This document shows positions 17,662 through 26,800 of a stretch of DNA of 64,000 bases, piece after piece (within the stretch, counting starts at the first letter, position 1; each line of letters opens with the position of its first letter). The notes under the pieces are model-generated. The model did not search any database. It had not been told where the DNA came from and saw only the letters and a list, made by a program, of their open reading frames with translations. This DNA is from Stagnihabitans tardus. Its GTDB lineage: Bacteria > Pseudomonadota > Alphaproteobacteria > Rhodobacterales > Rhodobacteraceae. The stretch lies in assembly GCF_009925085.1 (NCBI RefSeq), contig NZ_JAABNR010000001.1:186001-250000 (forward strand). The letters are read 5' to 3'. The position numbers and the translations under genes are program-made.

Positions 17662-19407
17662 TCAGAACAGGAAATCAATGGCGGTGATCAGGCTGGCGTC
17701 GGTCAGGCCCGCCAGCTTGATGACCATTTCGGCGCCAGAGGTGCCGATTGTGTTGACCTCGATCCAGACCGCGCCGTCATGGGCGCTGGCGCGGACCTGG
17801 TTCGCGGCGGTGAAGGCGCCAGTGCCGATGAAGGACAGGACGGGGCGCATTGTGTGGAAGTCCAGGCGGTCCTGGCCCTGGGTGAAGTCGGTGATCGTGT
17901 CAAAGGCGGTGGCGGTCGAGTGGTTGACCGCGTCAAAGACGAAGACGTCCAGGCCCTGCCCCCCGGTCAGAAGGTCCGCCCCCTGCCCGCCCCGGATCGA
18001 ATCGTTGCCGATGAAGCCGTCGACCGTATCATTCCCCGCCCCCGCGCCCAGGAAGTCGTTGTTCCGGGCGCCCTTGATCCAGTCGTTGTCGGTTGCGATG
18101 TTGCTTTGCTGAAAGCTGGCAACCCCGCCGAAATAGTTCGAGAAGTCAAGGTGATCGCCCAGGCGCGAGCCGGTGATGGTCAGTTGCTCGAAGCCTTTCA
18201 GCTGACCCGTCCGGCCCGGGCCCCAGGTGAAGGACAGGTCCATCGCCGTCGAGGTCAGGGTGATCCCCTGCTTGTCCGCCGAAAACAGCCCGTCCAGCGT
18301 GACCTTGTCAAAGCCTTGCCCGCCATCGACGAAGATGGGCCCGGTGGCCGGATCGGTGAAATCATAGGCCAAGAGCAGATCGGCCACGTCGTTTCCGCCC
18401 GCAAGGTTCGCCGTCACCGACTGGCCCCAGAAGGTCACCTTGTCGCTTTCGGCGCCCAGGGTCAGTCGGTCGCCGCTGCCCGCGCCGAGCTCCAGGACCT
18501 CGAAACCTTTTGCCAAGAAGTCCTTGCCGCCGTAGGTGACCGTCAACCCATCCGTGCCCCGCACGACGCGCAGCTCGGTCACGATACGGCCGATGGCCAG
18601 CACATCCGTCCCCGCGCCGCCGTCCAGGAAGAAGGTCCAGGGACTGTCCGGTCGGAAGCTGGTTCCCGGCATCTCGACCCGGTCGTCGCCCGCGCCGCCA
18701 TAGATCGTGTCATCCTCGGTCCCCGGGAGGCGGAACAGATCGCCGCCCGCCCCGCCATAGAGCAGGTCCGCGCCATCGAAGCCGTCCAGCGTGTCGGCCC
18801 CGTCGCCGCCGTAAAGCGTATCCTCGCGGTAGCCGCCACGGAGGCTGTCCGCCCCGTCGCCCCCGTCGATCAGGTAAAGGGCATCATGCGACGCATAACC
18901 CTGGTAAAGGAACAGCACATCCGCCGCCGAGGTCCCGTGCAGGATCACCTTTTCGATGCCGATGATCGTGGCCTTGGCCCCGTCCAGGTCCCAGAAGCCG
19001 CTCACGAGCTTCACCTGGCTGACCGTCAGCTCCAGCGTGTCGAAGCCGTCGCCACGGGTCTCCTCGCCGTTGACGTGGAAATCGCAGCCCGAGACGGTGA
19101 ACCAGTTCCGGCCATTGCCGCCGAACAGCTCGGCCAGGCCGCGCTGGCCGGTGGGCGAAAGCACCCCCGTCACCGTGATCCGGTCGTCGCCGTCATCGCC
19201 GAAGACCCGGCCCGAGACCACGCCCGCGCCCAGGAAGGCGACCGTGTCGGACAGGACATCGTCCCCCTGCCCGCCCCGCACCGTGTCCAGCCCAAGCCCG
19301 CCCGCGATCGTGTCGCGCCCGCCCAGGCCCAGGATGCTGTCCGAGCCCGCATTGCCCCCCGCGCCAGGGTAAAGGTCGCTGCCCGCCGTCAAAGTCACCG
19401 TCGCCAT
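17662..19407 (-). CDS. RTX calcium-binding protein, 581 aa
   Basis: Secreted-type protein with RTX repeats at the N terminus (GSDSILGLGGRDTIAGG), in the middle (GGDGADSLRGG, YGGDGADTLDGFDGADLLYGG) and near residue 490, and a serralysin-like C-terminal secretion region (GTGAFTAANQVRASAHDGA... to DFLF) almost repeated in the 415-residue neighbour. The start at ATG 19407 (MATVTLTAG) is preferred: a TTG four codons upstream is a weaker start and GGGGA lies at ribosome-binding distance from the ATG. Function of the passenger part is unknown. Confidence 0.83.
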   Translation of the reverse strand: MATVTLTAGSDLYPGAGGNAGSDSILGLGGRDTIAGGLGLDTVRGGQGDDVLSDTVAFLGAGVVSGRVFGDDGDDRITVTGVLSPTGQRGLAELFGGNGRNWFTVSGCDFHVNGEETRGDGFDTLELTVSQVKLVSGFWDLDGAKATIIGIEKVILHGTSAADVLFLYQGYASHDALYLIDGGDGADSLRGGYREDTLYGGDGADTLDGFDGADLLYGGAGGDLFRLPGTEDDTIYGGAGDDRVEMPGTSFRPDSPWTFFLDGGAGTDVLAIGRIVTELRVVRGTDGLTVTYGGKDFLAKGFEVLELGAGSGDRLTLGAESDKVTFWGQSVTANLAGGNDVADLLLAYDFTDPATGPIFVDGGQGFDKVTLDGLFSADKQGITLTSTAMDLSFTWGPGRTGQLKGFEQLTITGSRLGDHLDFSNYFGGVASFQQSNIATDNDWIKGARNNDFLGAGAGNDTVDGFIGNDSIRGGQGADLLTGGQGLDVFVFDAVNHSTATAFDTITDFTQGQDRLDFHTMRPVLSFIGTGAFTAANQVRASAHDGAVWIEVNTIGTSGAEMVIKLAGLTDASLITAIDFLF

Positions 19408-19714
19408 GAAATTCCCCAAACCCTTGCGCCCAGACCCCGGGCCAAATCCCTGGCCCGACTTGGCCTTGTTTTTGCCACAAAGTCAAAGACGGACAGCCGC
19501 TTTCCCGTTTCCGCCTTGGAAACAAACCTGTGAAGCCTGCCGCCGCCCCCTTGCGATCGCTGGGGCAAATCCTCATATTTTCAAGCCTTCCGCCCCGCTT
19601 TGATCCTTGCCCAAAGCCCCGTCCCGCACTAGAACGCCTCTATGCGGCGCGGGGAGGGACTCTGCTCCGGCACGGAAACGAGAACGCCCGGAAAGGGCAT
19701 AACGGGAGACGCCA
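19408..19714. other. Divergent promoter region of RTX pair and ctaD
   Basis: 307 bp between two divergently transcribed genes. It must carry both promoters. I recognised no operator; GGGAGACGCCA just before 19715 provides a ribosome binding site for ctaD. Confidence 0.5.
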
Positions 19715-21379
19715 ATGGCGGACGCAGCCATCCATGGCCACGACCATGAGCAGAAAGGGTTCTTCACCCGCTGGTTCATGTCGACGAACCACAAGGACAT
19801 CGGGATCCTCTATCTCTTCACCGGCGGTTTCGTCGGCCTGATCTCGGTCATCTTCACCGTCTACATGCGGATGGAGCTGAAAGACCCAGGCGTGCAATAC
19901 ATGTGCGCCGAGGGCATGCGCTTCCTCGCGAATGGTGAATGCACGCCCGATGGCCACCTGTGGAACACGATCATCACGGGCCATGGCGTCCTGATGATGT
20001 TCTTCGTCGTCATTCCCGCGCTTTTCGGCGGTTTCGGCAACTATTTCATGCCCTTGCACATCGGTGCCCCGGACATGGCCTTCCCGCGCATGAACAATCT
20101 GAGCTACTGGCTCTATGTCGCGGGCGCCTCGCTGGGCATCCTGTCGGTCTTCGCCCCGGGTGGCGAAGGTGGCACGGGCTCGGGCGTGGGCTGGGTGCTT
20201 TACCCGCCCTTGTCGTCGCGCGAAGACGGCTATGCGATGGACCTGGCGATCTTCGCCGTCCACCTGTCGGGCGCCTCGTCGATCCTGGGCTCGATCAACA
20301 TCATCACCACCTTCCTGAACATGCGCGCGCCGGGCATGACCATGCACAAGGTGCCGCTGTTTGCCTGGTCGATCTTCGTGACCGGCTGGCTGGTGCTTCT
20401 GTCGCTGCCGGTCCTGGCGGGCGCGATCACCATGCTGCTGACCGACCGCAACTTCGGGACGACCTTCTTCGACCCGGCCGGCGGCGGTGACCCGATCCTC
20501 TACCAGCACATCCTGTGGTTCTTCGGCCATCCGGAAGTCTATATCATCGTCATCCCCGCCTTCGGCATCATCAGCCATGTCATCTCGACCTTCGCCAAGA
20601 AGCCGATCTTCGGCTACCTGCCGATGGTCTATGCCATGGTCGCCATCGGGGTCCTGGGCTTCGTCGTCTGGGCGCACCACATGTATACCGTGGGCATGTC
20701 CCTGACCCAGCAGAGCTACTTCATGCTGGCCACCATGGTCATCGCGGTGCCCACCGGCGTGAAGATCTTCTCCTGGATCGCCACGATGTGGGGCGGCTCG
20801 ATCGAGTTCAAGACGCCGATGCTCTGGGCCTTCGGCTTCCTCTTCCTCTTCACCGTCGGTGGGGTGACCGGGATCATGCTGAGCCAGGCCCCCGTGGACC
20901 GGCTCTATCACGACACCTATTACGTCATCGCGCACTTCCACTACGTGATGTCATTGGGCGCCGTCTTCGGCATCTTCGCGGGCATCTATTACTGGATCGG
21001 CAAGATGTCGGGCCGTCAATATCCGGAATGGGCAGGCAAGCTGCACTTCTGGGCCATGTTCATCGGCGCCAACCTGACCTTCTTCCCGCAGCACTTCCTG
21101 GGCCGCCAGGGCATGCCGCGCCGCTATATCGACTACCCCGAAGCCTATGCCTACTGGAACGAGATCTCGACCTGGGGCGCTTTCCTCTCCTTCGCCTCCT
21201 TCGTCTTCTTCATCGGCGTGGTCTTCTACACGCTGGTCTGGGGCAAGAAGGTGACCGAGAAGGCCTATTGGGGCGAATATGCCGATACGCTGGAATGGAC
21301 CCTGCCCAACCCGCCGCCCGAACACACCTTCGAGCAGCTGCCCAAGCAGAAGGACTGGGATCACTCCCACGCCCACTGA
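19715..21379 (+). CDS. ctaD: Cytochrome c oxidase (aa3) subunit I
   Basis: Catalytic subunit of the haem-copper terminal oxidase. 554 residues, 12 transmembrane helices. Key residues are visible: low-spin haem ligand His90 (TGHGVLMM), D-channel aspartate 120 ([12 protein letters not shown]), Glu274 and cross-linked Tyr276 with CuB ligand His272 (GHPEVYI), CuB ligands His321/His322 (WAHHMYTVG), and the haem a/a3 pair in HFHYVMS. As in Paracoccus, this gene stands alone, apart from ctaC/ctaB/ctaE. A hairpin terminator follows. Confidence 0.98.
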   Translation: MADAAIHGHDHEQKGFFTRWFMSTNHKDIGILYLFTGGFVGLISVIFTVYMRMELKDPGVQYMCAEGMRFLANGECTPDGHLWNTIITGHGVLMMFFVVIPALFGGFGNYFMPLHIGAPDMAFPRMNNLSYWLYVAGASLGILSVFAPGGEGGTGSGVGWVLYPPLSSREDGYAMDLAIFAVHLSGASSILGSINIITTFLNMRAPGMTMHKVPLFAWSIFVTGWLVLLSLPVLAGAITMLLTDRNFGTTFFDPAGGGDPILYQHILWFFGHPEVYIIVIPAFGIISHVISTFAKKPIFGYLPMVYAMVAIGVLGFVVWAHHMYTVGMSLTQQSYFMLATMVIAVPTGVKIFSWIATMWGGSIEFKTPMLWAFGFLFLFTVGGVTGIMLSQAPVDRLYHDTYYVIAHFHYVMSLGAVFGIFAGIYYWIGKMSGRQYPEWAGKLHFWAMFIGANLTFFPQHFLGRQGMPRRYIDYPEAYAYWNEISTWGAFLSFASFVFFIGVVFYTLVWGKKVTEKAYWGEYADTLEWTLPNPPPEHTFEQLPKQKDWDHSHAH

Positions 21380-21402
21380 GACTGGGATGGATGCGCGACA
21401 CC

Positions 21403-21428
21403 AAGGCCCCGGGGAGACCCGGGGCCTT
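21403..21428 (+). terminator. Terminator after ctaD
   Basis: 11-bp stem AAGGCCCCGGG/gaga/CCCGGGGCCTT with a T-containing tail, 24 bp after the stop. Confidence 0.8.
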
Positions 21429-21628
21429 TCCCTTTCGCAGCCCTGCCCGCCTGCCGCGCCTTCCCAAGGCCATGGATTTCCGCAACGCCGCCTGGCCCGG
21501 ATGCAGACCAGCCCCCCGCAAAGCCGGTTGGGCCGAAGGCCCAGAGGCGAGGAAAAAATCTTGCGTGGCTTGCCACGCGCCTTTGGATCAGGGCTTTCCG
21601 CCAGCGCCGCCGGTTCTATACTTGCCCC

Positions 21629-22096
21629 ATGCCCTACCGCTGGACCGATCCCGAGACATTGACCCTCTGGCCTCATCGCTCGCTGGGGCCCAGGGGCTTT
21701 GCCTGGACCATGGGCCTTCTCAGCACCGGGCTCTCGCTTCCCATGGCGACCCAGCTCGGCCACAAGACCCTCTGGGTCATCCTGGCCTTCGTCGCGGGCA
21801 CGGTCTCGGCGCTCTGGGCGGCCATCCGCCGCAACCAGTCCGACCGGGCGATCCGCGAGACCCTGATCCTCAGCCGCGACAGCGTCACCCTGACCCGGCA
21901 ATCCCGCCGCCTGCAAAGCTGGGAGGCCAATCCGCACTGGGTCCGCCTGACGCTTTACGAGACGGGCGGACCGGTGCCGCTTTACCTGACCCTGTCGGGC
22001 AATGGCCGCGAGGTCGAGATCGGCGCCTTCCTCACACCCGAGGAACGCCGCGACCTCGGGGCAGACTTGGCCCGCCGACTGGCCGCCCTGCGCTGA
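21629..22096 (+). CDS. DUF2244 integral membrane protein
   Basis: 155-residue protein with two adjacent hydrophobic segments (GFAWTMGLLSTGLSLPMA and LWVILAFVAGTVSALWAA) followed by a soluble C-terminal domain with the conserved W-ANPHWVRLTL pattern of DUF2244. Members often occur near cytochrome oxidase genes, as here behind ctaD. Molecular function unknown. Confidence 0.8.
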   Translation: MPYRWTDPETLTLWPHRSLGPRGFAWTMGLLSTGLSLPMATQLGHKTLWVILAFVAGTVSALWAAIRRNQSDRAIRETLILSRDSVTLTRQSRRLQSWEANPHWVRLTLYETGGPVPLYLTLSGNGREVEIGAFLTPEERRDLGADLARRLAALR

Positions 22097-22277
22097 ACCC
22101 GGCCAGCCTCGCCCCGCCGACTGCACCACGGAGACTGGGCCCGAGGTTCCCGAGCCCGGCAAGGCTTGCCGCACTGGCCGCCCTTGCCCGGGGCGAGCCC
22201 CCCACCGAAGCGCCCCTGCCGCAGTCGGCGGGGCGAGGCAGGCCATTGGCGCCCGCCCCCCCAGTCGGCAGAGCCCC

Positions 22278-22976
22278 TTACACCCCGCGCGTCAGCCCGC
22301 CATCCACTTTCAGGTTCTGCCCGGTGATATAGCCCGCCCCCTCGGACAAGAGGAACGACACCGTGGCCGCGATCTCCTCGCTCGTGCCATAGCGCTCCAT
22401 CGGCACCGAGGCGCGGCGTTCCTCCGTCGCGGGAAGGCTGTCGATCCAGCCCGGCAGGACATTGTTCATCCGCAGCCCCTTTGCCGCATGGGTATCGGCG
22501 AAGATCTTGGTGAAGCTCGCCAGCCCCGCCCGGAAGACGGCCGAGGTCGGGAACATCGGCGAGGGTTCGAAGGCCCAGGCGGTCGAGATATTGACCACCG
22601 CCCCCGCGCCCTGCGCCAGCATGATCGGCGCCACCAGCCGCACCGGCTTGATGACGCACATCAGGTAGACCTCCATGCCCCGGTGCCAATCCTCGTCGGA
22701 AATCTCCAAGAGCGGTCCGCGCGGCCCGTGGCCGGCCGAATTCACCAGCCCGTCGATCCGCCCCCAGCGGTCCATCGCCAGGTCGACCAGCCGTTGCAGG
22801 TCTTCCGTCGAGGTGTTCGACCCCGTCACCCCGACGCCGCCCAGCTCTGCCGCAAGCGCCTCGCCCTTGCCCGAAGAGGAGAGTACCCCCACCTTCCAGC
22901 CTTCGCCTGCCAGGCGCCGCGCCGCCGCCGCCCCCATACCGCTGCCGCCCGCCGTGATCAGTGCAACCTTGTCCAT
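22278..22976 (-). CDS. Short-chain dehydrogenase/reductase family protein, atypical active site
   Basis: Rossmann-fold SDR of 232 residues: TAGGSGMG cofactor turn (8-15), NSAG (79-82), NIS (129-131) and the C-terminal GYITGQNLKVDGG. The usual catalytic Tyr-x3-Lys is absent: the corresponding segment is SPMFPTSAVFRAGLASFTK, placing Ser145 and Arg149 where Tyr and Lys are expected (alternatively Phe142-x6-Arg149). It may be a divergent reductase or a non-catalytic member. Monocistronic as far as visible. Confidence 0.8.
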   Translation of the reverse strand: MDKVALITAGGSGMGAAAARRLAGEGWKVGVLSSSGKGEALAAELGGVGVTGSNTSTEDLQRLVDLAMDRWGRIDGLVNSAGHGPRGPLLEISDEDWHRGMEVYLMCVIKPVRLVAPIMLAQGAGAVVNISTAWAFEPSPMFPTSAVFRAGLASFTKIFADTHAAKGLRMNNVLPGWIDSLPATEERRASVPMERYGTSEEIAATVSFLLSEGAGYITGQNLKVDGGLTRGV

Positions 22977-23042
22977 GGACCTCTCCCTTTTGCCCGCAGA
23001 CTGCCAGAAGCCGCCCGCAGGGGAAAGTCATGAAACCCGGCG

Positions 23043-23408
23043 CTATTGCAGGCGAAAGGTGGCCGCGTCCCCCGCGCCCCGATCGACCGTGAAGCGCAGG
23101 CGCTGGTCCTCGGTCACCTCGACCAACTGGCAGTTGAAGGGGATGGGCGTGCCGCTCCAATCCATCTCGCGACAGAAATAGCCGTCCTTCCAGTCCCAGG
23201 TCCCCGTGACCGGCCAGCCAAGCGCATCGCCGCTGATCTTGCCATCCGCCGTGACCAGAAGCCGGATGCCATAGATCGGATGGCGCAACTCGCGTGCATC
23301 GAGAAGGTCGAGGAAGCTTTCGCGCTCGGTCACCGGCACGAATCCATCGGCCGCGGCTGCCGAGGAAAGCCCGATGACCAAGGCTGCGACCAGGGGAAAA
23401 GGCGTCAT
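23043..23408 (-). CDS. Small exported protein of unknown function
   Basis: 121 residues with a signal peptide (MTPFPLVAALVIGLSSAAAA) and a compact domain with GYFCREMDWSGTPIPFNCQL and a C-terminal FTVDRGAGDAATFRL. The two cysteines could form a disulfide. From memory, close relatives in Rhodobacterales carry the unlikely label 'dihydrodipicolinate reductase'; the sequence has no nucleotide-binding motif to support that. A 60-codon upstream extension was excluded because the signal peptide starts at MTPF. Confidence 0.7.
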   Translation of the reverse strand: MTPFPLVAALVIGLSSAAAADGFVPVTERESFLDLLDARELRHPIYGIRLLVTADGKISGDALGWPVTGTWDWKDGYFCREMDWSGTPIPFNCQLVEVTEDQRLRFTVDRGAGDAATFRLQ

Positions 23409-23893
23409 GTCCGTCCTGCCAATCCGAAAGACCGCCATCCTGTCCGGCGATGGCCCAAGGGTTACGCAGGAGGGGCGCATTCGGATCACGGAACCGTGGG
23501 TTTGGGTGGCATCCCCTGGACCCTGCCCGGGGGTGCCCCGGATCGATGGGGCCGGAGACGGGCAATCAAGCACCCTGTTGGACCTCACCTGGCGTGCCCT
23601 GGTCCCATCTCCGCCGGGGTCTCGACCACCGCTATCGCCCGCCCTGTCGGGCCAATGGCCGTCGCGGGCTCACTTCACGCGCCTGGCCCCGGGTGACGGG
23701 CCGTTTCGGCAGCGACGGCCTCCCCCATGATCCCATGCAGGCCGGGATCGGCAGCCAAGCCCGATAGCTTGCGCTCTCCCGTCACGGCTCCGAAAACCGC
23801 ATCCTGGTCCCGGCCTGTCGACACCCCTGGTCTTCACCTCTCCGCGAGACTTCAAATCGGAGCCTCCGTCGCTGTCGATCTTCGGCGGGAAGC
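23409..23893. other. Intergenic stretch 3' of the giant RTX gene
   Basis: About 485 bp. Open frames here have the composition of shadows and no recognisable domain. It should contain the promoter of the small exported protein; I saw no other element. Confidence 0.45.
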
Positions 23894-26800
23894 TCAGGTG
23901 ACCAGGATATCGGTCTGCCCGATGATCCCGCCGAAGGTCAGGGTTGCCAGCACAACCGCAAGTCCGGCCCCGGAGCCATCGGCGTCATAGCGCAGGATGC
24001 CGGTGTCGGTCTCGAAATAGACCCGCACATCCAGGCTCAGCGCCAGGTCCGAGGTTCCGCTCTGGAAGGCCGCGGCCTGCAAGAGGCCGGGCACCAGGGC
24101 CTCGAAGCCGTTCGCGGCAAGCTCGACCCTGTCGAGGCCCGTGGTGAAGTCCGCCACCTCGTCGCCCCCCTCCGTCGTCCAGTCAAAGCGGAAGACATCG
24201 GCGCCCGAGCCCCCGGTCAGGACATCCGCCCCTTCCCCGCCCGCCAGGATGTCGTTGCCGCCACCACCTTCCAGCTGGTCATTGCCCTCGTTGCCGTTCA
24301 AGAGGTCATTTCCGGCAGCCCCGATCAACCTGTCCGCTCCAACGGCGCCGATCAGGAAGTCATTGCCCGCGCCGCCGTTCAGCAGGTCATCGCCCGTGTC
24401 GCCATAAAGCAGGTCGCCATCGTCCTGACCCTGCAAGTTGTCGTTCCCGCCGCCGCCATAGAGGTAATCGGCCCCGCTTCCGCCCTGGGCCGTGTCGGCC
24501 CCCTCGCCCAGCGTCGCCGCGTTCTCGAGCGCATCGCCGACGAACCTGTCGGCGCCGCCGCCGGTCGCCACCATCTCGACCGCCGTGAGCTGGCTGACCA
24601 CGCCCGCCACCGAGAGGCTGCCCGTGGCCAGGTTCGCCGTCACATTGCCGGCGCCGTAATAGACCACCCCGTCGATCCCCGCGCCGCCGTCGATCGTGTC
24701 GCCCCCGTCGCCGTCGCGCAGCTCGAACGTGTCGTTTCCGGTGTCGCCCACCAGCGTATCGCCACCCGCCCTGCCGTTGAACGTATCGTTGCCGATGCCC
24801 CCAAGGATGCTGTCGGCCAGAAGCGTTCCGGTCAAGAGGCCATCGGCATCGATGGGCAGGGGGATGAAGCCGAAATTCGCCGGATCGAGGTCGGAGAGCT
24901 GCGTCTCGGCCAGGGTCAGGCTGACCCCGGGCGCCAGGGTCAGGAGGACATCCGCGCCGACCTGGGCCGCAAGGCCCAGAAGCGTCGCGAAATCGGGAAC
25001 CAGGCCGCCCTGCACCTCGATCACCGTGCCGAAGGCGCCGCCGATGAAGCCCTCCAGCCGATCCGCCCCGGTGCCCGGCCCCACGACGATCCGGTCGCGC
25101 CCGCCCAGCGACTGGATCAGGTCATCGCCGCCATCCGACAGGAAGAGCTCGTTGCCGATCGAGCCGATCAGCGTGTCGTTGCCCCCGCCCCCGCCCGAGA
25201 CCGTGACCAGGGCCAGGCGGTCGCGGACCTCGGCAAAGCTCAGCACTCCGTCGTCGAAGACGAAGCGCTCGATCCCGGCGCCGGCCTCGGACAGGGCGTG
25301 GTAGATCGCGACCGATCCCGGCTGGCCCTTGACGCTGACCACCAGGCGGTCAAAGGCCGTGCGGACGAACTTGGCATCCGCCAGCCGCACTCCCTCCATC
25401 CGCAGGACATCGCCGCCATCGAGGTTCACGGCCTCGTAGATCCGGTCGCTGCCATCGCCCGGGCGCCAGACATAGGTGTCGTCGCCAAGGCCCCCGTCCA
25501 GCGTGTCATTGCCCGTCCCGGCCAAAAAGACCGTGCCCAGCTCGTTGCCCGTCATGCTGTCGGCCCCCGAGGTGCCCAGGATCGGCAGGTCGGAAAGCTC
25601 CAAAAGGTCGAGCAGGCTGCCATCGGCATAGCGCAGCATCTTGACGGCCGGGTTCGTCGTGAAGGCCGAGACGATCTGCAGCACCTCGCCCGTCGCCTGG
25701 ATGGTCACCAAAAGCGAATAGGGGTCCAGGGGATCGCGGGCAAAGCTGGCCTCGCCCGGCAGAACGTCCTGCAGCGCGATGATGTCGATGTCGCCCGCGA
25801 CGAAGCTGCCGTCGAAGATCTGGTCGTTGCCGTCGCCCTTGCTCCAGAGGTAAAGGTCGCTGCCCATCGAGCCATCCAGCGTATCGGCCCCGGCGCCGCC
25901 CTGCAGCACGTCATTGGCAAAGCCGCCGCCGATGAAATTGGCCGCCCCGTCGCCCGCGAGGGGCAAGGCCAGGGCCAGGGCCTCGCGGTCCATGGTGCTG
26001 CCATCGGCAAAGACCAGGGTGCTGACGCCCGAGACCACGCCCGCGAAGGTCACCTTGAACTGGCCCGACAGGGTCAGGACCTCGGAAGTGGCCAGGTTCG
26101 TGATGCGCAGGTCGTCGTTGGGCATCCGGGCCAGCGCGACATCGCCGGGCAGAAGCCCCTCCAGGTGCAGGCGGCCGAGGCCCGCATCCGAGGCCGGGCC
26201 CTGCACCAGGATCAGGTCGTCGCCATCCCCCGCGCCCCAGTGGAAATCGTCATCCCCGCCGCCGCCCCCGGTCACGGTGTCATTGCCCGCATCCAGCCGG
26301 ATCACGTCGTCCGAGGTCGTGCCCTCGATGAAATCCGCCCCCGAAGTGCCCTTGATCTCGGCCAGGGCCCGCAGGTCGTCGCGGCCAAGGACCGTGCCGT
26401 CGTCCAGGACCAGCCGCCAGATGCCGCGGAAATCCTCGCCGAAGAGGTTGGGAGAGAACATGTCCTTGACCTGCACGCTGTCCCCGCCGGCCCCGATGAG
26501 GATCAAAAGGTCGTCGCCCAGCGTCTCGGTCATCAGGCGGAATTGCAGGTCGGCCAGGGTCACCCCGGTCAGAAGCAAGGTGTCGCCATCGGGAACCCCG
26601 GTGGGCGTCGCGTCGATCAGCAGGTCCTGCCCCTGGCCCAGGCCAGCTACGACATAGGTATCGGTCCCCTCGCGCCCCGCCAGCGTGTCGTTGCCCAGGC
26701 CCCCGGTCAGCGTGTCATTGCCCTGGCCCGCGTCGATCTGGTCCTGGCCCGCCAGCCCGTCCAGCGCCTCGGCGCCCGAGGTGCCGTTCAGCGTGTCATC

